DNA from: Pontibacter liquoris
GTDB lineage: Bacteria; Bacteroidota; Bacteroidia; Cytophagales; Hymenobacteraceae
Assembly (NCBI RefSeq): GCF_022758235.1
Contig: NZ_JALEBG010000003.1
Coordinates: 62,001 to 126,000, forward strand
DNA: 64,000 nucleotides
Direction of reading: 5' to 3'
Position numbers and translations under genes: made by a program. The first letter of the stretch is position 1, and each line of letters begins with the position of its first letter. Positions 27,391-39,101 of the stretch are shown piece after piece. Below the pieces are notes generated by a model. That model made no database searches. It saw only the letters and a list, made by a program, of their open reading frames with translations, and had not been told where the DNA came from.

Positions 27391-27774
27391 ATGGCTGATC
27401 CGGAAAAAGAAGCGATAAAGAAATTAAAAAAGAAACTAAAGCAGCAGGAGAAGAAGAATGCAGAGATCCGGGACCAGATGGCCATGCAACGCACGATCTT
27501 TGCAAACGAGCGTACCCTGATGGCCTACCTGCGCACGGCCATTGCCATTATTGGCGGCGGTTTTGCTGCCCTTAAGCTCTCCAGGCATAAGTATATGGCT
27601 ATCCTGGGGATCGTCCTGATGGCGTCGGGATTTGCACTGATCGTCTATAGTTTTTACCGCTACTTCCGGAAACAGAAACTGATCAACAAACACAACAGCG
27701 AATATACCCATACCAGCCATGGTCACGCCGAACTGCATAACAAAGAAGCCTCCCTGTACGGCAACGTGGATTAG
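27391..27774 (+). CDS. DUF202 family membrane protein, copy 3 of 3
   Basis: This 127-residue protein has the same layout as copy 2: a basic coiled head, RTIFANERTLMAYLRTAI, two membrane helices near 50-66 and 72-90, then a tail with YTHTSHGHAELHNK. The His-rich tail motif (T-T/H-SHxH) is shared with copy 2 and might bind metal, although this is only a guess. The 175 bases separating it from copy 2 leave room for its own promoter. Function is unknown. Confidence 0.88.
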   Translation: MADPEKEAIKKLKKKLKQQEKKNAEIRDQMAMQRTIFANERTLMAYLRTAIAIIGGGFAALKLSRHKYMAILGIVLMASGFALIVYSFYRYFRKQKLINKHNSEYTHTSHGHAELHNKEASLYGNVD

Positions 27775-27878
27775 CAGGCCTATCACAGCAGTTATACTTG
27801 GGAATTAGTAAACCAATTGCCGGCGTACACTGTTAAGAAGGGTTAGTGTTTTGCGCTTATAAAACGCTGGCAATTTTG

Positions 27879-27886
27879 TACCTTTG
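27879..27886 (+). promoter_or_regulatory. -7 box TACCTTTG of uvrA
   Basis: An exact TAnnTTTG match ends 24 bases before the ATG at 27911. It overlaps an in-frame TTG at 27884, which argues against using that TTG as the start. Confidence 0.65.
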
Positions 27887-27910
27887 CTATTTAAAATCAA
27901 CGCATACTGC

Positions 27911-30820
<2,910 letters not shown>

Positions 30821-30821
30821 G

Positions 30822-30876
30822 AAAGTATAAAACAAAAGGGCTGCTAAAGTATAGCAGCCCTTTTGTTTTATACTTT
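30822..30876. terminator. Very long bidirectional terminator between uvrA and DUF4142 gene
   Basis: A perfect 25-bp stem (30822-30846 with 30852-30876) has a 5-base loop. Both outer arms carry the AAGTATA motif with an adjacent AAAAC, and another copy spans the loop. It serves two convergent genes. Confidence 0.9.
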
Positions 30877-30880
30877 ATAC

Positions 30881-31450
30881 TTAACTGGCATCATCCACCA
30901 CCTCTTCCAGTTTGGTGGCTTTCTGCAGGTGCATCTGCAGGAGGGGCAACTGCCTGGCAGCATATTGCTTTACTTCCATACTGACGCCATTCTTGGCCAT
31001 ATCTTCGTAACGCTGCGTCAGGCGGTCGTGCTGTTCCTCCATGGCTTTGATGTAGGCCAGGTCAAACGCAATGCCTGATTTCTCATTGATGGCGTCAAAC
31101 ACGTCTTTGTCGGCTTTGCCCAGCGACGCAGGCAACACCAGATGCGTCTGGCTGCCCAGCGTCTCCAGTTCGTCCTCCATCTGCCGGTGGTCGTTGGCCA
31201 GCTGCTCGGCCAGCGCTTTCACTTCCGGGCTAACCGCTTTTTCAAGTGCCGTCTGCCCCAATTTTATCTGTAACAGGTTACTGGAAGCTGCTTCGGCGGC
31301 AAACAGGGCATCATTCTCCATGTTTGTGATGCCGGCCGCTTCGAGCTGTTGTACGCTTTGCTCTTTCGCCTGCCGCACAGGATCGTCGGTGGTGCAGCCG
31401 GCAAGCAGGCTGCCTGCGGCAAGCAAACTGATAAGTATGGTTTTCTTCAT
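30881..31450 (-). CDS. DUF4142 lipoprotein, copy 1
   Basis: This 189-residue protein has a lipoprotein signal (MKKTILISLLAAGSLLAGC, lipobox LAGC with Cys at position 19). The rest is one helical DUF4142 domain: FAAEAASSNLLQIKLGQTALEKAVSPEVKALAEQLANDH near residues 50-88, then YIKAMEEQHDRLTQRYEDMA. The conserved His in NDHRQM and in EEQHDRL is typical of this ferritin-like/four-helix family. Function is not established. A second DUF4142 gene lies just upstream on the same strand. It is convergent with uvrA. Confidence 0.9.
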   Translation of the reverse strand: MKKTILISLLAAGSLLAGCTTDDPVRQAKEQSVQQLEAAGITNMENDALFAAEAASSNLLQIKLGQTALEKAVSPEVKALAEQLANDHRQMEDELETLGSQTHLVLPASLGKADKDVFDAINEKSGIAFDLAYIKAMEEQHDRLTQRYEDMAKNGVSMEVKQYAARQLPLLQMHLQKATKLEEVVDDAS

Positions 31451-31472
31451 GTGTAAAAGCTATTCAAAATAT

Positions 31473-31508
31473 AAAGCATCTGCAAGTATCTAATCCTGCA
31501 GATGCTTT
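31473..31508 (-). terminator. Hairpin terminator of the upstream DUF4142 gene
   Basis: A 12-bp stem (AAAGCATCTGCA / TGCAGATGCTTT) and 12-base loop lie 42 bases beyond the stop of the 31551 gene, between it and the start of the next DUF4142 gene. Confidence 0.7.
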
Positions 31509-31550
31509 ATGGCCCTTAAGGATGGCCAGACGTGCGCCTGAGCCAGATTA

Positions 31551-32123
31551 TTATTTTACCTTATCATTTACGATTTTGGCACGATCCAGGTGCTTTTGCA
31601 GCACAGGCACTGTTTTAGAAGCAAAGGCTTTCACGTCAGGGTCCTGCTCGTTTTGTGCAGCATTCTTAAACAGGTCAATGTCTTCCTCGTGGTCGTCTAC
31701 CATCAGCGACATATAATCTTTGTCAAACTCAGCGCCTTTTTTATTACGCAGGTTGTTCACATGGTCCATCATACTCTGGTCCATACTGTCGGGCAGTGTA
31801 ATGTTCTTTTGCTGCGCCAGGGTTTTGAGCTCAGTGTTCGCTTTGGTATGATCGGTCACCATCATCTTGCCAAAGTCTTTTACATCCTGCGAGCTGGCGT
31901 TCTGCTGCGCCAGATTGCCTAATTCCACTTCCATCATGCCGCCGCTGGCCGCTTTGGTCATAAATTCAGACTGGTCTTCTTTGGTATCTTCAGCTGCAGT
32001 GTCGTCAAACTTTTGTTCATTTGTTTCCTGCGCTTCCTCTACGGTATCCTTTTTCTGATTACAGGCTACGGTACCGAATAACATAGCGGCTACCATGAGT
32101 CCTGTTGATGCAAATTTTTTCAT
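31551..32123 (-). CDS. DUF4142 lipoprotein, copy 2
   Basis: The protein has 190 residues from the ATG at 32123. The open frame continues upstream, but the chosen ATG begins the signal peptide (MKKFASTGLMVAAMLFGTVAC) and lies 21 bases after an exact TATATTTG box. The lipobox ends TVAC at Cys21. An acidic linker (~25-55) precedes the DUF4142 helices: GGMMEVELGNLAQQNASSQDVKDFGKMMVTDHTKA, then YMSLMVDDHEEDIDLFKNAAQ. The conserved His in TDHTK and DDHEED matches the neighbouring copy, although the two are clearly divergent in sequence. Function is unknown; an envelope location is expected. Confidence 0.9.
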   Translation of the reverse strand: MKKFASTGLMVAAMLFGTVACNQKKDTVEEAQETNEQKFDDTAAEDTKEDQSEFMTKAASGGMMEVELGNLAQQNASSQDVKDFGKMMVTDHTKANTELKTLAQQKNITLPDSMDQSMMDHVNNLRNKKGAEFDKDYMSLMVDDHEEDIDLFKNAAQNEQDPDVKAFASKTVPVLQKHLDRAKIVNDKVK

Positions 32124-32144
32124 AATTTTAGCGTTGGTTAGTTT

Positions 32145-32152
32145 CAAATATA
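32145..32152 (-). promoter_or_regulatory. -7 box TATATTTG of the 31551 DUF4142 gene
   Basis: On the minus strand the box reads TATATTTG, an exact TAnnTTTG match 21 bases before the ATG at 32123. It supports the shorter start. Confidence 0.6.
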
Positions 32153-32372
32153 TAGTATAAACCCGTTTTATATACGCCCTAAGCGCTAAGTAGTTATGGA
32201 ATTCGGGAAGGAGAATTTTCTGCAGGCCCACAGCCACCGGCGGCGGGCATAATGCAAACCCAAAAAGGGAACCTACAAGTATAAGCTTTGCTGATAAGCC
32301 GCCCTTGCAACTGCCTGATGCTCCGTGCAGAAGTGCACCAAACACGTACTTTCATATTTCTATTGCTGCACC

Positions 32373-32645
32373 ATGCTAAGCGAGATCAGCATCGTTAAGG
32401 TAACCTTATTGCAGGTGTTCCTGCTACTGCCATTTAGCACCGCGCTGGCCCGGCAAAAAGACCCGCTGCCCGATAAGGAGCCTGCGGAAGCAGGTAACCG
32501 CAAGTATAAAAAACGTAAAATGAGCTATACTAATGGGGCGGGCCCGTATCCGAATACTATTCCAGGATTAAATGGAGCCGGCCGTTTATACTTTAACAGT
32601 ATACCTCGTGATACCCTGGCACCTCCAAACATGTTCCATACTTAA
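32373..32645 (+). CDS. Small exported protein of unknown function
   Basis: The protein would have 90 residues from the ATG at 32373. A frame opening 16 codons earlier exists, but this ATG gives a plausible signal peptide (hydrophobic VTLLQVFLLLPFSTALA, cleavage before RQ). The mature part is short, basic then Pro/Gly/Asn-rich (KKRKMSY, YPNTIPGLNGAGRLYF). I recognise no family. Its stop lies 17 bases before the ATG of the SGNH hydrolase on the same strand, so the pair may be co-transcribed. It contains three copies of the AGTATA/TATACT motif, so part of its coding content may be shaped by that motif. It could be a spurious frame. Confidence 0.45.
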   Translation: MLSEISIVKVTLLQVFLLLPFSTALARQKDPLPDKEPAEAGNRKYKKRKMSYTNGAGPYPNTIPGLNGAGRLYFNSIPRDTLAPPNMFHT

Positions 32646-32661
32646 CATCAAAATAGCTTTC

Positions 32662-33339
32662 ATGACAACGCTACCACTTACCACCTGCCAGAAGGATGCT
32701 CCTTTGCCGGCCACTTCGCCAACACCTGCATCTAAGGCCCCCCATACCTATCTTGCCCTCGGCGATTCCTATACTATTGGGGAGAGCGTGCCCAAAACAG
32801 CACAGTGGGGAAGGCAACTAACAGACCTGCTCCGGCAGCAGGGGGTGGCCGTGGCAGCCCCCGTAACCATTGCCCGCACCGGCTGGACCACAACGGAGCT
32901 GGCAAGTGCCATCCAAGAGGCCGACCTGGCCCCCAGGTATGATTTGGTATCGCTGCTGATCGGGGTAAACGACCAGTACCAGGGCCTGCCTGTTTCCGCT
33001 TACCGCGCCGGGTTCACGGAGTTGCTGCAAACATCTGTCAGGCTTGCCGGCGGTGATCCTGCCCGCGTGCTGGTTTTATCTATTCCGGATTGGGGCGCCA
33101 CACCTTTTGCGGAAGGACGCGACCGCCAGCTGATAGCCCGAGAGATAGATGCTTTTAATGCCGTGGCCAAAGAAGAAACAGAAAAAGCCGGCATCGCTTT
33201 CCTCGACATCACCCCACTAACCCGCACATATGGCAATGATGCAGCCTACCTGGCAGAAGACAACCTGCACTACTCCGGCAACATGCACCGGGAATGGGCC
33301 CTGCTCGCGCTGCCGCTGGCCCAGAAAATAGTAGCGTAA
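32662..33339 (+). CDS. SGNH/GDSL-family hydrolase
   Basis: This 225-residue esterase/lipase-like protein carries all SGNH blocks: LALGDSYTIGE (Ser nucleophile) near residue 30, LLIGVNDQYQG (block III Asn) near 93 and EDNLHYSG (catalytic Asp/His) near 200. The substrate is unknown; the family deacylates lipids, glycans or small esters. The ATG at 32662 is the only sensible in-frame Met. The codons just before it continue a hydrophobic run (KIAFMTTLPLTTC then QKD) that looks like a lipoprotein signal ending in Cys, so translation may begin slightly upstream from a non-ATG codon. The Pro/Thr-rich linker after the Cys fits a tethered exported enzyme. Confidence 0.88.
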   Translation: MTTLPLTTCQKDAPLPATSPTPASKAPHTYLALGDSYTIGESVPKTAQWGRQLTDLLRQQGVAVAAPVTIARTGWTTTELASAIQEADLAPRYDLVSLLIGVNDQYQGLPVSAYRAGFTELLQTSVRLAGGDPARVLVLSIPDWGATPFAEGRDRQLIAREIDAFNAVAKEETEKAGIAFLDITPLTRTYGNDAAYLAEDNLHYSGNMHREWALLALPLAQKIVA

Positions 33340-33666
33340 CCTCCCGGCTTATGCCCCCCTAAAGCAGCAGTGCGGTGTTGCATGTTCCCGGGGAACCCGG
33401 CGGCGGCAACACCCCGCTGCCGCTGTTTCGTTTTGCAGTTTCCGAAACCCCTCCTCCTACGCAGCAGTAAGAAGTATAAAGTGCTTGCCGAAATATTGGC
33501 GCATTGGTGGTAGGCATTGTGGCTCAAGTCAGACAAAAGCGAAAATACATATTGCCATCGTGACATATTGACATATAAAAAGGCCTTGAAATGCCTTGGC
33601 ACATGGCTTGTTATACTAGAGTCAACTAGAAAAAGGAATTTAGAAACTGATAAATAAAACTATAGA
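33340..33666 (+). promoter_or_regulatory. dnaK upstream region, no gene; sigma54-like element
   Basis: This 327-base gap has no credible frame. I see no CIRCE operator and no TAnnTTTG box. Near 33596-33611 the bases TTGGCAC-N5-TTGT resemble a sigma54 -24/-12 promoter with correct spacing but GT in place of the conserved GC at -12. Start would fall about 44 bases before dnaK. Treat as a weak candidate. Confidence 0.35.
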
Positions 33667-35601
33667 ATGGGAAAAATAATAGGCATTGACTTAGGTACTA
33701 CCAACTCTTGTGTTGCCGTAATGGAAGGCAACGAACCCGTGGTTATACCTAACAGCGAAGGTCGCAGAACAACACCGTCTATCGTTGCTTTTTTAGATAA
33801 CGGTAACGGCGAGCGCAAAGTAGGAGATCCTGCCAAGCGCCAGGCAATCACCAACCCGCAAAACACCATCGCTTCCATCAAGCGCTTTATGGGCCACAGC
33901 TACAACGAAGTAAGCGAAGAGTCTAAGCAGGTATCCTATAAAGTAGTGCAGGGCGGCAACAACACAGTACGTGTAAAGATCGGCGACAGAGAATATACGC
34001 CTCAGGAGATCTCGGCCATGATCCTTCAGAAAATGAAGGCCACTGCAGAAGACTACCTCGGTACAACGGTTACTGAAGCGGTTATTACCGTACCGGCTTA
34101 CTTTAACGATGCACAGCGCCAGGCTACCAAAGAAGCCGGCCAGATTGCAGGCCTGGAAGTAAAGCGTATCATTAACGAGCCAACGGCAGCTGCACTGGCC
34201 TACGGTTTGGATAAGAAGCACAAGGACCAGAAGATCGCGGTATTCGACTTAGGTGGCGGTACATTCGATATTTCTATCCTGGAACTGGGCGACGGCGTGT
34301 TCGAAGTACTTTCTACCAACGGTGATACCCACCTGGGTGGTGATGACTTTGACCAGGTGATCATTAACTGGCTGGCCGACGAGTTTAAGAACGACGAAGG
34401 CATCGACCTGCGCAAAGACCCAATGGCGCTGCAGCGTTTGAAAGAAGCTGCCGAAAAAGCAAAAATCGAGCTTTCTTCTTCAAACGAAACAGAGATCAAC
34501 CTGCCCTACATTATGCCGGTTGATGGTGTGCCGAAACACCTGGTGCGCAAACTAACTCGCGCCAAGTTCGAGCAGCTGTCTGACAGCCTTATCCGCCGCT
34601 CTATGGAGCCTTGTAAGCAAGCCCTGAAAGATGCAGGTTTATCTACTTCTGATATTGATGAGGTGATCCTGGTAGGTGGTTCTACCCGTATCCCGCGAGT
34701 GCAGGAAGAAGTAGAGAAATTCTTCGGCAAGAAGCCTTCCAAAGGTGTGAACCCGGATGAGGTAGTAGCCATTGGTGCTGCCATCCAGGGTGGTGTATTG
34801 ACAGGGGAAGTAAAAGACGTGCTCCTGCTGGACGTAACGCCACTTTCGCTGGGTATTGAGACTATGGGTGGTGTAATGACCAAACTGATCGAATCGAACA
34901 CCACGATCCCGACGAAGAAGTCTGAGACCTTCTCTACCGCTTCGGACAACCAGCCGTCTGTGGAGATCCACGTGCTGCAGGGCGAGCGCCCGATGGCCAA
35001 GGATAACCGTACGATCGGCCGCTTCCACCTGGCTGATATTCCGCCGGCTCCACGTGGCGTACCGCAGATCGAAGTTATTTTCGACATCGATGCAAACGGT
35101 ATCCTGCACGTAACGGCAAAAGACAAAGCCACTGGCAAAGAGCAGAAGATCCGCATCGAAGCTTCTTCGGGCTTAACCGAGCAGGAAATTGAAAAGATGC
35201 GCCGCGAAGCCGAAGCCAACGCTGAGGCTGATAAAAAGGCCAAAGAAGAAATTGAGAAGCTCAACACAGCCGACTCAATGATCTTTCAAACCGAGAAACA
35301 GTTGAAGGAGTATGGTGAGAAGCTTTCTGCCGGTAACAAGTCGAACATCGAAAATGCACTGGGCGAGTTGAAAACCGCTCACGGCGCCAAAGATGTAGCC
35401 GGCATCGACAGAGCAGTTGAGAACCTGAACAATGCCTGGAGCGCTGCCTCGCAAGAGATGTATGCCGCCACGCAGGACCAGGGTGCGCCGGGTGGCAATG
35501 GCCAGAGCGGCAACGGCCAGCCTGGCGGGGGCGCACAGGGCGCAGCTGCCGACGGCGGTGTGACCGATGTAGATTATGAAGAAGTAGACGGCAACAAGTA
35601 A
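33667..35601 (+). CDS. dnaK: Molecular chaperone DnaK (Hsp70)
   Basis: This 644-residue ATP-driven chaperone has the usual length. The nucleotide-binding domain (~1-385) shows [12 protein letters not shown] at the N-terminus, [14 protein letters not shown] near 197 and [14 protein letters not shown] near 335. The interdomain linker [14 protein letters not shown] is near 390. The substrate-binding beta domain contains [18 protein letters not shown], and the helical lid begins near 505 ([12 protein letters not shown]). The C-terminus has a Gly/Gln-rich stretch and then [12 protein letters not shown], the bacterial EEVD-like tail. It is a single-gene unit here: dnaJ and grpE are not adjacent. 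A strong terminator follows. Confidence 0.98.
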   Translation: MGKIIGIDLGTTNSCVAVMEGNEPVVIPNSEGRRTTPSIVAFLDNGNGERKVGDPAKRQAITNPQNTIASIKRFMGHSYNEVSEESKQVSYKVVQGGNNTVRVKIGDREYTPQEISAMILQKMKATAEDYLGTTVTEAVITVPAYFNDAQRQATKEAGQIAGLEVKRIINEPTAAALAYGLDKKHKDQKIAVFDLGGGTFDISILELGDGVFEVLSTNGDTHLGGDDFDQVIINWLADEFKNDEGIDLRKDPMALQRLKEAAEKAKIELSSSNETEINLPYIMPVDGVPKHLVRKLTRAKFEQLSDSLIRRSMEPCKQALKDAGLSTSDIDEVILVGGSTRIPRVQEEVEKFFGKKPSKGVNPDEVVAIGAAIQGGVLTGEVKDVLLLDVTPLSLGIETMGGVMTKLIESNTTIPTKKSETFSTASDNQPSVEIHVLQGERPMAKDNRTIGRFHLADIPPAPRGVPQIEVIFDIDANGILHVTAKDKATGKEQKIRIEASSGLTEQEIEKMRREAEANAEADKKAKEEIEKLNTADSMIFQTEKQLKEYGEKLSAGNKSNIENALGELKTAHGAKDVAGIDRAVENLNNAWSAASQEMYAATQDQGAPGGNGQSGNGQPGGGAQGAAADGGVTDVDYEEVDGNK

Positions 35602-35626
35602 GCCGGCTAAAGTATAAGTATAGTAT

Positions 35627-35660
35627 AAAATCCCCTGCCGGTTTCGGCAGGGGATTTTTT
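35627..35660 (+). terminator. Rho-independent terminator of dnaK
   Basis: The stem AAATCCCCTGCCG / CGGCAGGGGATTT with a GTTT loop runs into a T tract. Confidence 0.92.
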
Positions 35661-35708
35661 GTTTTATATAAATTTAAGTATATAGCACTTAAATCATATG
35701 GATCTATC

Positions 35709-36425
35709 ATGCAAAAACTTATACTTTTAATTTGCAGCACTTTCATACTGGCACAAACGCATGCACAGGTCCGGGAGCATTCTTTTTTTGTAACAGCCAG
35801 TGGCGGTGCAACGATCCAGAAAGAAGATGCATCAAACAAATCTCAAGCGCTCTTGCTAAGCACAAGTATAAACTACCGGTTAAACAACAGCTGGTCTATT
35901 GGTTTAGTGGCAGAACACACCAGAACAACCGCACAGTCTGCCCAGACACTCTTGCCTGTAAATGGCGGCTCAGGCTATAGCGGCTTCTATAGCGCTTCTG
36001 AGTTAAAACGGCGGTCATGGTTCCTCGGGCCACAGGCGCGTTACTACTGGTCTGTTAACGATAGGTTGTCAGCTTTTGGAGAGGCACAGGCGGGCCTATA
36101 CTTTGAATCTGCGGAGGTAGAAAGCAATTCCCAGTTGTATTACTACCACAGTCCCGACAGTCCCTATAATTTGGAGAACGGCACGCCTGCCGCGACAAGC
36201 TATAGTACGTCCAAAACAAGTGCGGTTTCGGTCCGTGCTGTGGCGTCTCCGGGTATAATATATTTTATCAAGCCACGATTGGGCCTTGAGCTGAAGACAA
36301 GTATACTGCAATATGACCATGGCCTGGAAAACAGCAGATTTCCGGAAGGACAAGAGCAGTCACAGGGGTTTACTGTTGATCTCAGCCTGGCGAATTCCAG
36401 GCTCGGGGTAAATTTCTATTTTTAA
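35709..36425 (+). CDS. Small outer-membrane beta-barrel protein
   Basis: This 238-residue protein has a signal peptide at 1-19 (MQKLILLICSTFILAQTHA). The mature part alternates polar and hydrophobic residues in ~10-residue strands (SFFVTASGGATIQ, ALLLSTSINYRLNNSWSIGLVAEHT, SWFLGPQARYYW, LSAFGEAQAGLYF, VSVRAVASPGIIYFIKPRLGLELKT). It ends LGVNFYF, a terminal Phe typical of outer-membrane barrels. The pattern fits an 8- to 10-stranded OmpA/OprF-like or PorT-like barrel. No specific function can be assigned. It follows the dnaK terminator and seems to be transcribed alone. Confidence 0.8.
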   Translation: MQKLILLICSTFILAQTHAQVREHSFFVTASGGATIQKEDASNKSQALLLSTSINYRLNNSWSIGLVAEHTRTTAQSAQTLLPVNGGSGYSGFYSASELKRRSWFLGPQARYYWSVNDRLSAFGEAQAGLYFESAEVESNSQLYYYHSPDSPYNLENGTPAATSYSTSKTSAVSVRAVASPGIIYFIKPRLGLELKTSILQYDHGLENSRFPEGQEQSQGFTVDLSLANSRLGVNFYF

Positions 36426-36957
36426 GGCCCCCCACGCATTCCAAATAAACCAGCTTCTGCCAAAACAGCAAGGACTGTTGTCACTGCATATTTATATAGG
36501 GGTAAAACTACGGCATACCCGCTCTCAAAACCCTGTTCCCTGTTTTAACACCTCATACTTCGTATTAAGCGGTCATTTCTGATCCCATACTACATCAATA
36601 AAAAGACCGTTGTTATCTAAGTTGGGCCGTGTATAACGACCGGATTGCACGGGCGTGCCTTTCTTTTTGATGCCTTTATTTACTGCAGCGGGCATATAGC
36701 AAATTTTTCTGCCTGTAGGTATAACTTTTTCCTAAAGGATAGGTAAAAGCCTATATCTGGAACTAAGAAGAAGAGTTTCGTGCAATTTCATTTGTCTTCC
36801 ATGAAGCCTGCGGAGAACCCTGCACAATAAAGCTAACAGCTTTTGTCCGTGTTTAGCTATCAACATTAATCTGTTTTATCTGAACTGCCCTGCAAGGCAA
36901 GGACCGCTGCTATGCCGGGAAATATCCGCCATTTAAATTAACCTGTATAAGTAAAGT
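36426..36957. other. 532-base gap upstream of the polysaccharide export genes
   Basis: There is no credible coding frame. The stretch is AT-richer than its surroundings, with stop codons in all frames. I see no TAnnTTTG box, JUMPstart-like element or terminator hairpin. It presumably carries the promoter and a long leader for the export operon, but nothing specific can be pointed out. Confidence 0.4.
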
Positions 36958-37812
36958 ATGCCAGAGAGCAAAAAAACCTGGGATTGGGAAATAACGAGTA
37001 AAACAAGTTACTGGGGCTGGAGCGGTACGGAACTTTGGGCCTACCGGCACCTGCTGGGTAGCCTGGTGCGGCGTGACTTTTTGCTGAATTACCAGCAAAC
37101 GGTGCTGGGCCCGATCTGGATCCTGTTGCAGCCGCTCATGACGCTGGCAACCTATGTGGTGGTGTTTGGCAAGTTGGTGGGCGTTTCGACAGGTTCGCTG
37201 CCGCCGGTGCTGTTCTATTTTTCGGGCATCGTGCTCTGGAACTTCTTTAGCGACAGCTTTAGTGGCACCTCAAACACCTTCCGCGACAATGCGCAGGTGT
37301 TCAGCAAAGTGTACTTCCCGCGTATCATCGTCCCCATGGCGGTGACTAGCACGCAGTTTTTACGATTCCTGATTCAGTTTGCCATGCTGCTGCTGCTGAT
37401 CGGCTATTACTGGGCGTTCCGCGATCTGCCAGTTCCCTTTTCCGTAACTACGCTGGCCTTTCCGTTTGCCATTGTCTGCATTGGCGGCATTGGCCTGGGC
37501 CTGGGGCTCTTTTTTTCCGTAATCACGGCCAAGTACCGCGACATTGGTGGCTTTGTGAGCCTGGGTATCCGCTTACTGATGTATGTAACCCCGGTCATTT
37601 ACCCGCTCAAGTCGCTGCCGGAAAACCTGCGCTGGATTGTAGAGCTAAATCCTTTAACGCCCCTTTTCGAGCTGGGCCGCTTGTCGCTGCTGGGCGAAGG
37701 CACCGTTACACCTGTGCAATTACTGTATAGCCTTACTTTTATGATTGTGATACTATCCGGAGCAATGCTCGTATTTAATAAACAAGGTGATAAACTGATT
37801 GATGTAGTATAG
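36958..37812 (+). CDS. ABC-2 polysaccharide export permease (Wzm-type)
   Basis: This 284-residue inner-membrane permease of the O-antigen/capsule ABC-2 exporter family has six predicted helices. Landmarks are the amphipathic N-terminal RHLLGSLVRRDFLLNYQQTVLGPIWILLQPL, the VFYFSGIVLWNFFSDSF helix, FPRIIVPMAVTS, then two central helices near 140-200 and the terminal pair with YVTPVIYPLKSLP and LNPLTPLFELGR. It pairs with the ATPase starting 6 bases downstream to move a lipid-linked or finished glycan across the inner membrane. It is the first gene of a surface-polysaccharide operon reaching 44968. Confidence 0.93.
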   Translation: MPESKKTWDWEITSKTSYWGWSGTELWAYRHLLGSLVRRDFLLNYQQTVLGPIWILLQPLMTLATYVVVFGKLVGVSTGSLPPVLFYFSGIVLWNFFSDSFSGTSNTFRDNAQVFSKVYFPRIIVPMAVTSTQFLRFLIQFAMLLLLIGYYWAFRDLPVPFSVTTLAFPFAIVCIGGIGLGLGLFFSVITAKYRDIGGFVSLGIRLLMYVTPVIYPLKSLPENLRWIVELNPLTPLFELGRLSLLGEGTVTPVQLLYSLTFMIVILSGAMLVFNKQGDKLIDVV

Positions 37813-37817
37813 GTAGT

Positions 37818-39101
37818 ATGGGAGAAGTAGTAATATCAGTAGAAAACCTTTCTAAAGTATACCGCCTGGGCACCATCGGCACCGGATCCTTGCGCCGCGA
37901 TGTGCAGCGCTGGTGGACGACCTCCGTGCTCAAGCGACAGGACCCTTATTTCCAGATGCAGGGAGGCGATGCCATTTCGGCCGACCGGGATTTTTTGTGG
38001 GCGCTGCAGAACATCGACTTTGATGTGAAATGCGGTGAGGTATTGGGCATCATCGGCAGCAATGGCTCGGGCAAATCCACCTTGCTCAAGATCATTTCGC
38101 GCATTGTGCGCCCTACCCACGGAGCCGTGCGGGGCCGTGGCACCGTCAGCAGTTTGCTGGAAGTGGGCACAGGCTTTCACCAAGAGCTCACCGGCCGCGA
38201 GAACATTTATATCAGCGGCTACATTCTGGGCATGAGCAAAGAAGAGATCCGCAAGAAATTTGACGAGATCGTGGCTTTCTCCGGCGTAGAGAGCTTTATC
38301 GACACGCCCGTGAAACGCTATTCTTCCGGCATGTATGTGCGCCTGGCTTTTGCCGTGGCGGCCCACCTGGAACCCGACATCCTGATTGTGGATGAGGTAC
38401 TGGCGGTAGGAGACGCCGACTTTCAGAAAAAATGCCTGGGTAAAATGCGCGAAGCCTCGCACACCGACGGCCGTACCATCCTTTTCGTGAGCCACAGCAT
38501 GCAGGCGGTAAATAACCTCTGCGACAAAGCGCTGTGGCTGAGCCAGGGAAAAATGAAGGAAATGGGCGATGTCTCAACTGTGGTGAACAAGTATATCACG
38601 GGCACGCAGCAGTTTAAACTCAAGCAGGAATGGGCTACCCCGGAAGAGGCACCCGGCAACGACCTGATCCGCTTCAAGTCTGTTGAGATTGTACCGCATC
38701 GGCTTCATCCCGGCGCCCCGATCGATATCCGCACCCCGCTTACCGTCAAGTTCCAGTTCTGGAACATGACTGATGACGTGCTGTTGAGCACCGGCCTGCA
38801 CCTGTTCACCTATAGCGACGAGTGCATCTTTGATGTGCCCTCCAGCGCCACGCGTTGCGATAAAGGCCTGGTAGAGGGCGAGTGTACCATTCCGGGCAAC
38901 TTCCTCAACGATGGCTCCTACTACTTTTCCATTATTGTCGTGAAGGATACTTCTGTCGAGCTCTTTTACCTGCAGGAGTGCCTCTCGTTCGACATGGAAG
39001 ATTACCGCGGCAATATCCAGTGGTATGGCAAATGGTGGGGAGCGGTACGTCCTAAATTTCCTTTCCGGCTCAAACAGAACGAATTGATATTGCAGCAGTA
39101 A
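37818..39101 (+). CDS. ABC transporter ATPase for polysaccharide export (Wzt-type, with C-terminal glycan-binding domain)
   Basis: This 427-residue ATPase has Walker A GSNGSGKS at ~80-87, signature YSSGMYVRLAFA near 169 and Walker B ILIVDEVLAVGD near 190. Unlike minimal transport ATPases, it has a ~170-residue C-terminal beta-rich domain from about residue 260 (PIDIRTPLTVKFQFWNMTDDVLLSTGLHLF ... FSIIVVKDTS), matching the Wzt_C domain. In characterised systems this domain recognises the non-reducing end of the finished glycan, so chain-end specificity is likely. It is translationally coupled: its TAA overlaps the next gene's ATG by one base. Confidence 0.95.
   Translation: MGEVVISVENLSKVYRLGTIGTGSLRRDVQRWWTTSVLKRQDPYFQMQGGDAISADRDFLWALQNIDFDVKCGEVLGIIGSNGSGKSTLLKIISRIVRPTHGAVRGRGTVSSLLEVGTGFHQELTGRENIYISGYILGMSKEEIRKKFDEIVAFSGVESFIDTPVKRYSSGMYVRLAFAVAAHLEPDILIVDEVLAVGDADFQKKCLGKMREASHTDGRTILFVSHSMQAVNNLCDKALWLSQGKMKEMGDVSTVVNKYITGTQQFKLKQEWATPEEAPGNDLIRFKSVEIVPHRLHPGAPIDIRTPLTVKFQFWNMTDDVLLSTGLHLFTYSDECIFDVPSSATRCDKGLVEGECTIPGNFLNDGSYYFSIIVVKDTSVELFYLQECLSFDMEDYRGNIQWYGKWWGAVRPKFPFRLKQNELILQQ

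Noticed and set aside
33340..33666. CIRCE-type HrcA operator before dnaK
   Set aside because: No TTAGCACTC-N9-GAGTGCTAA or near match is present.
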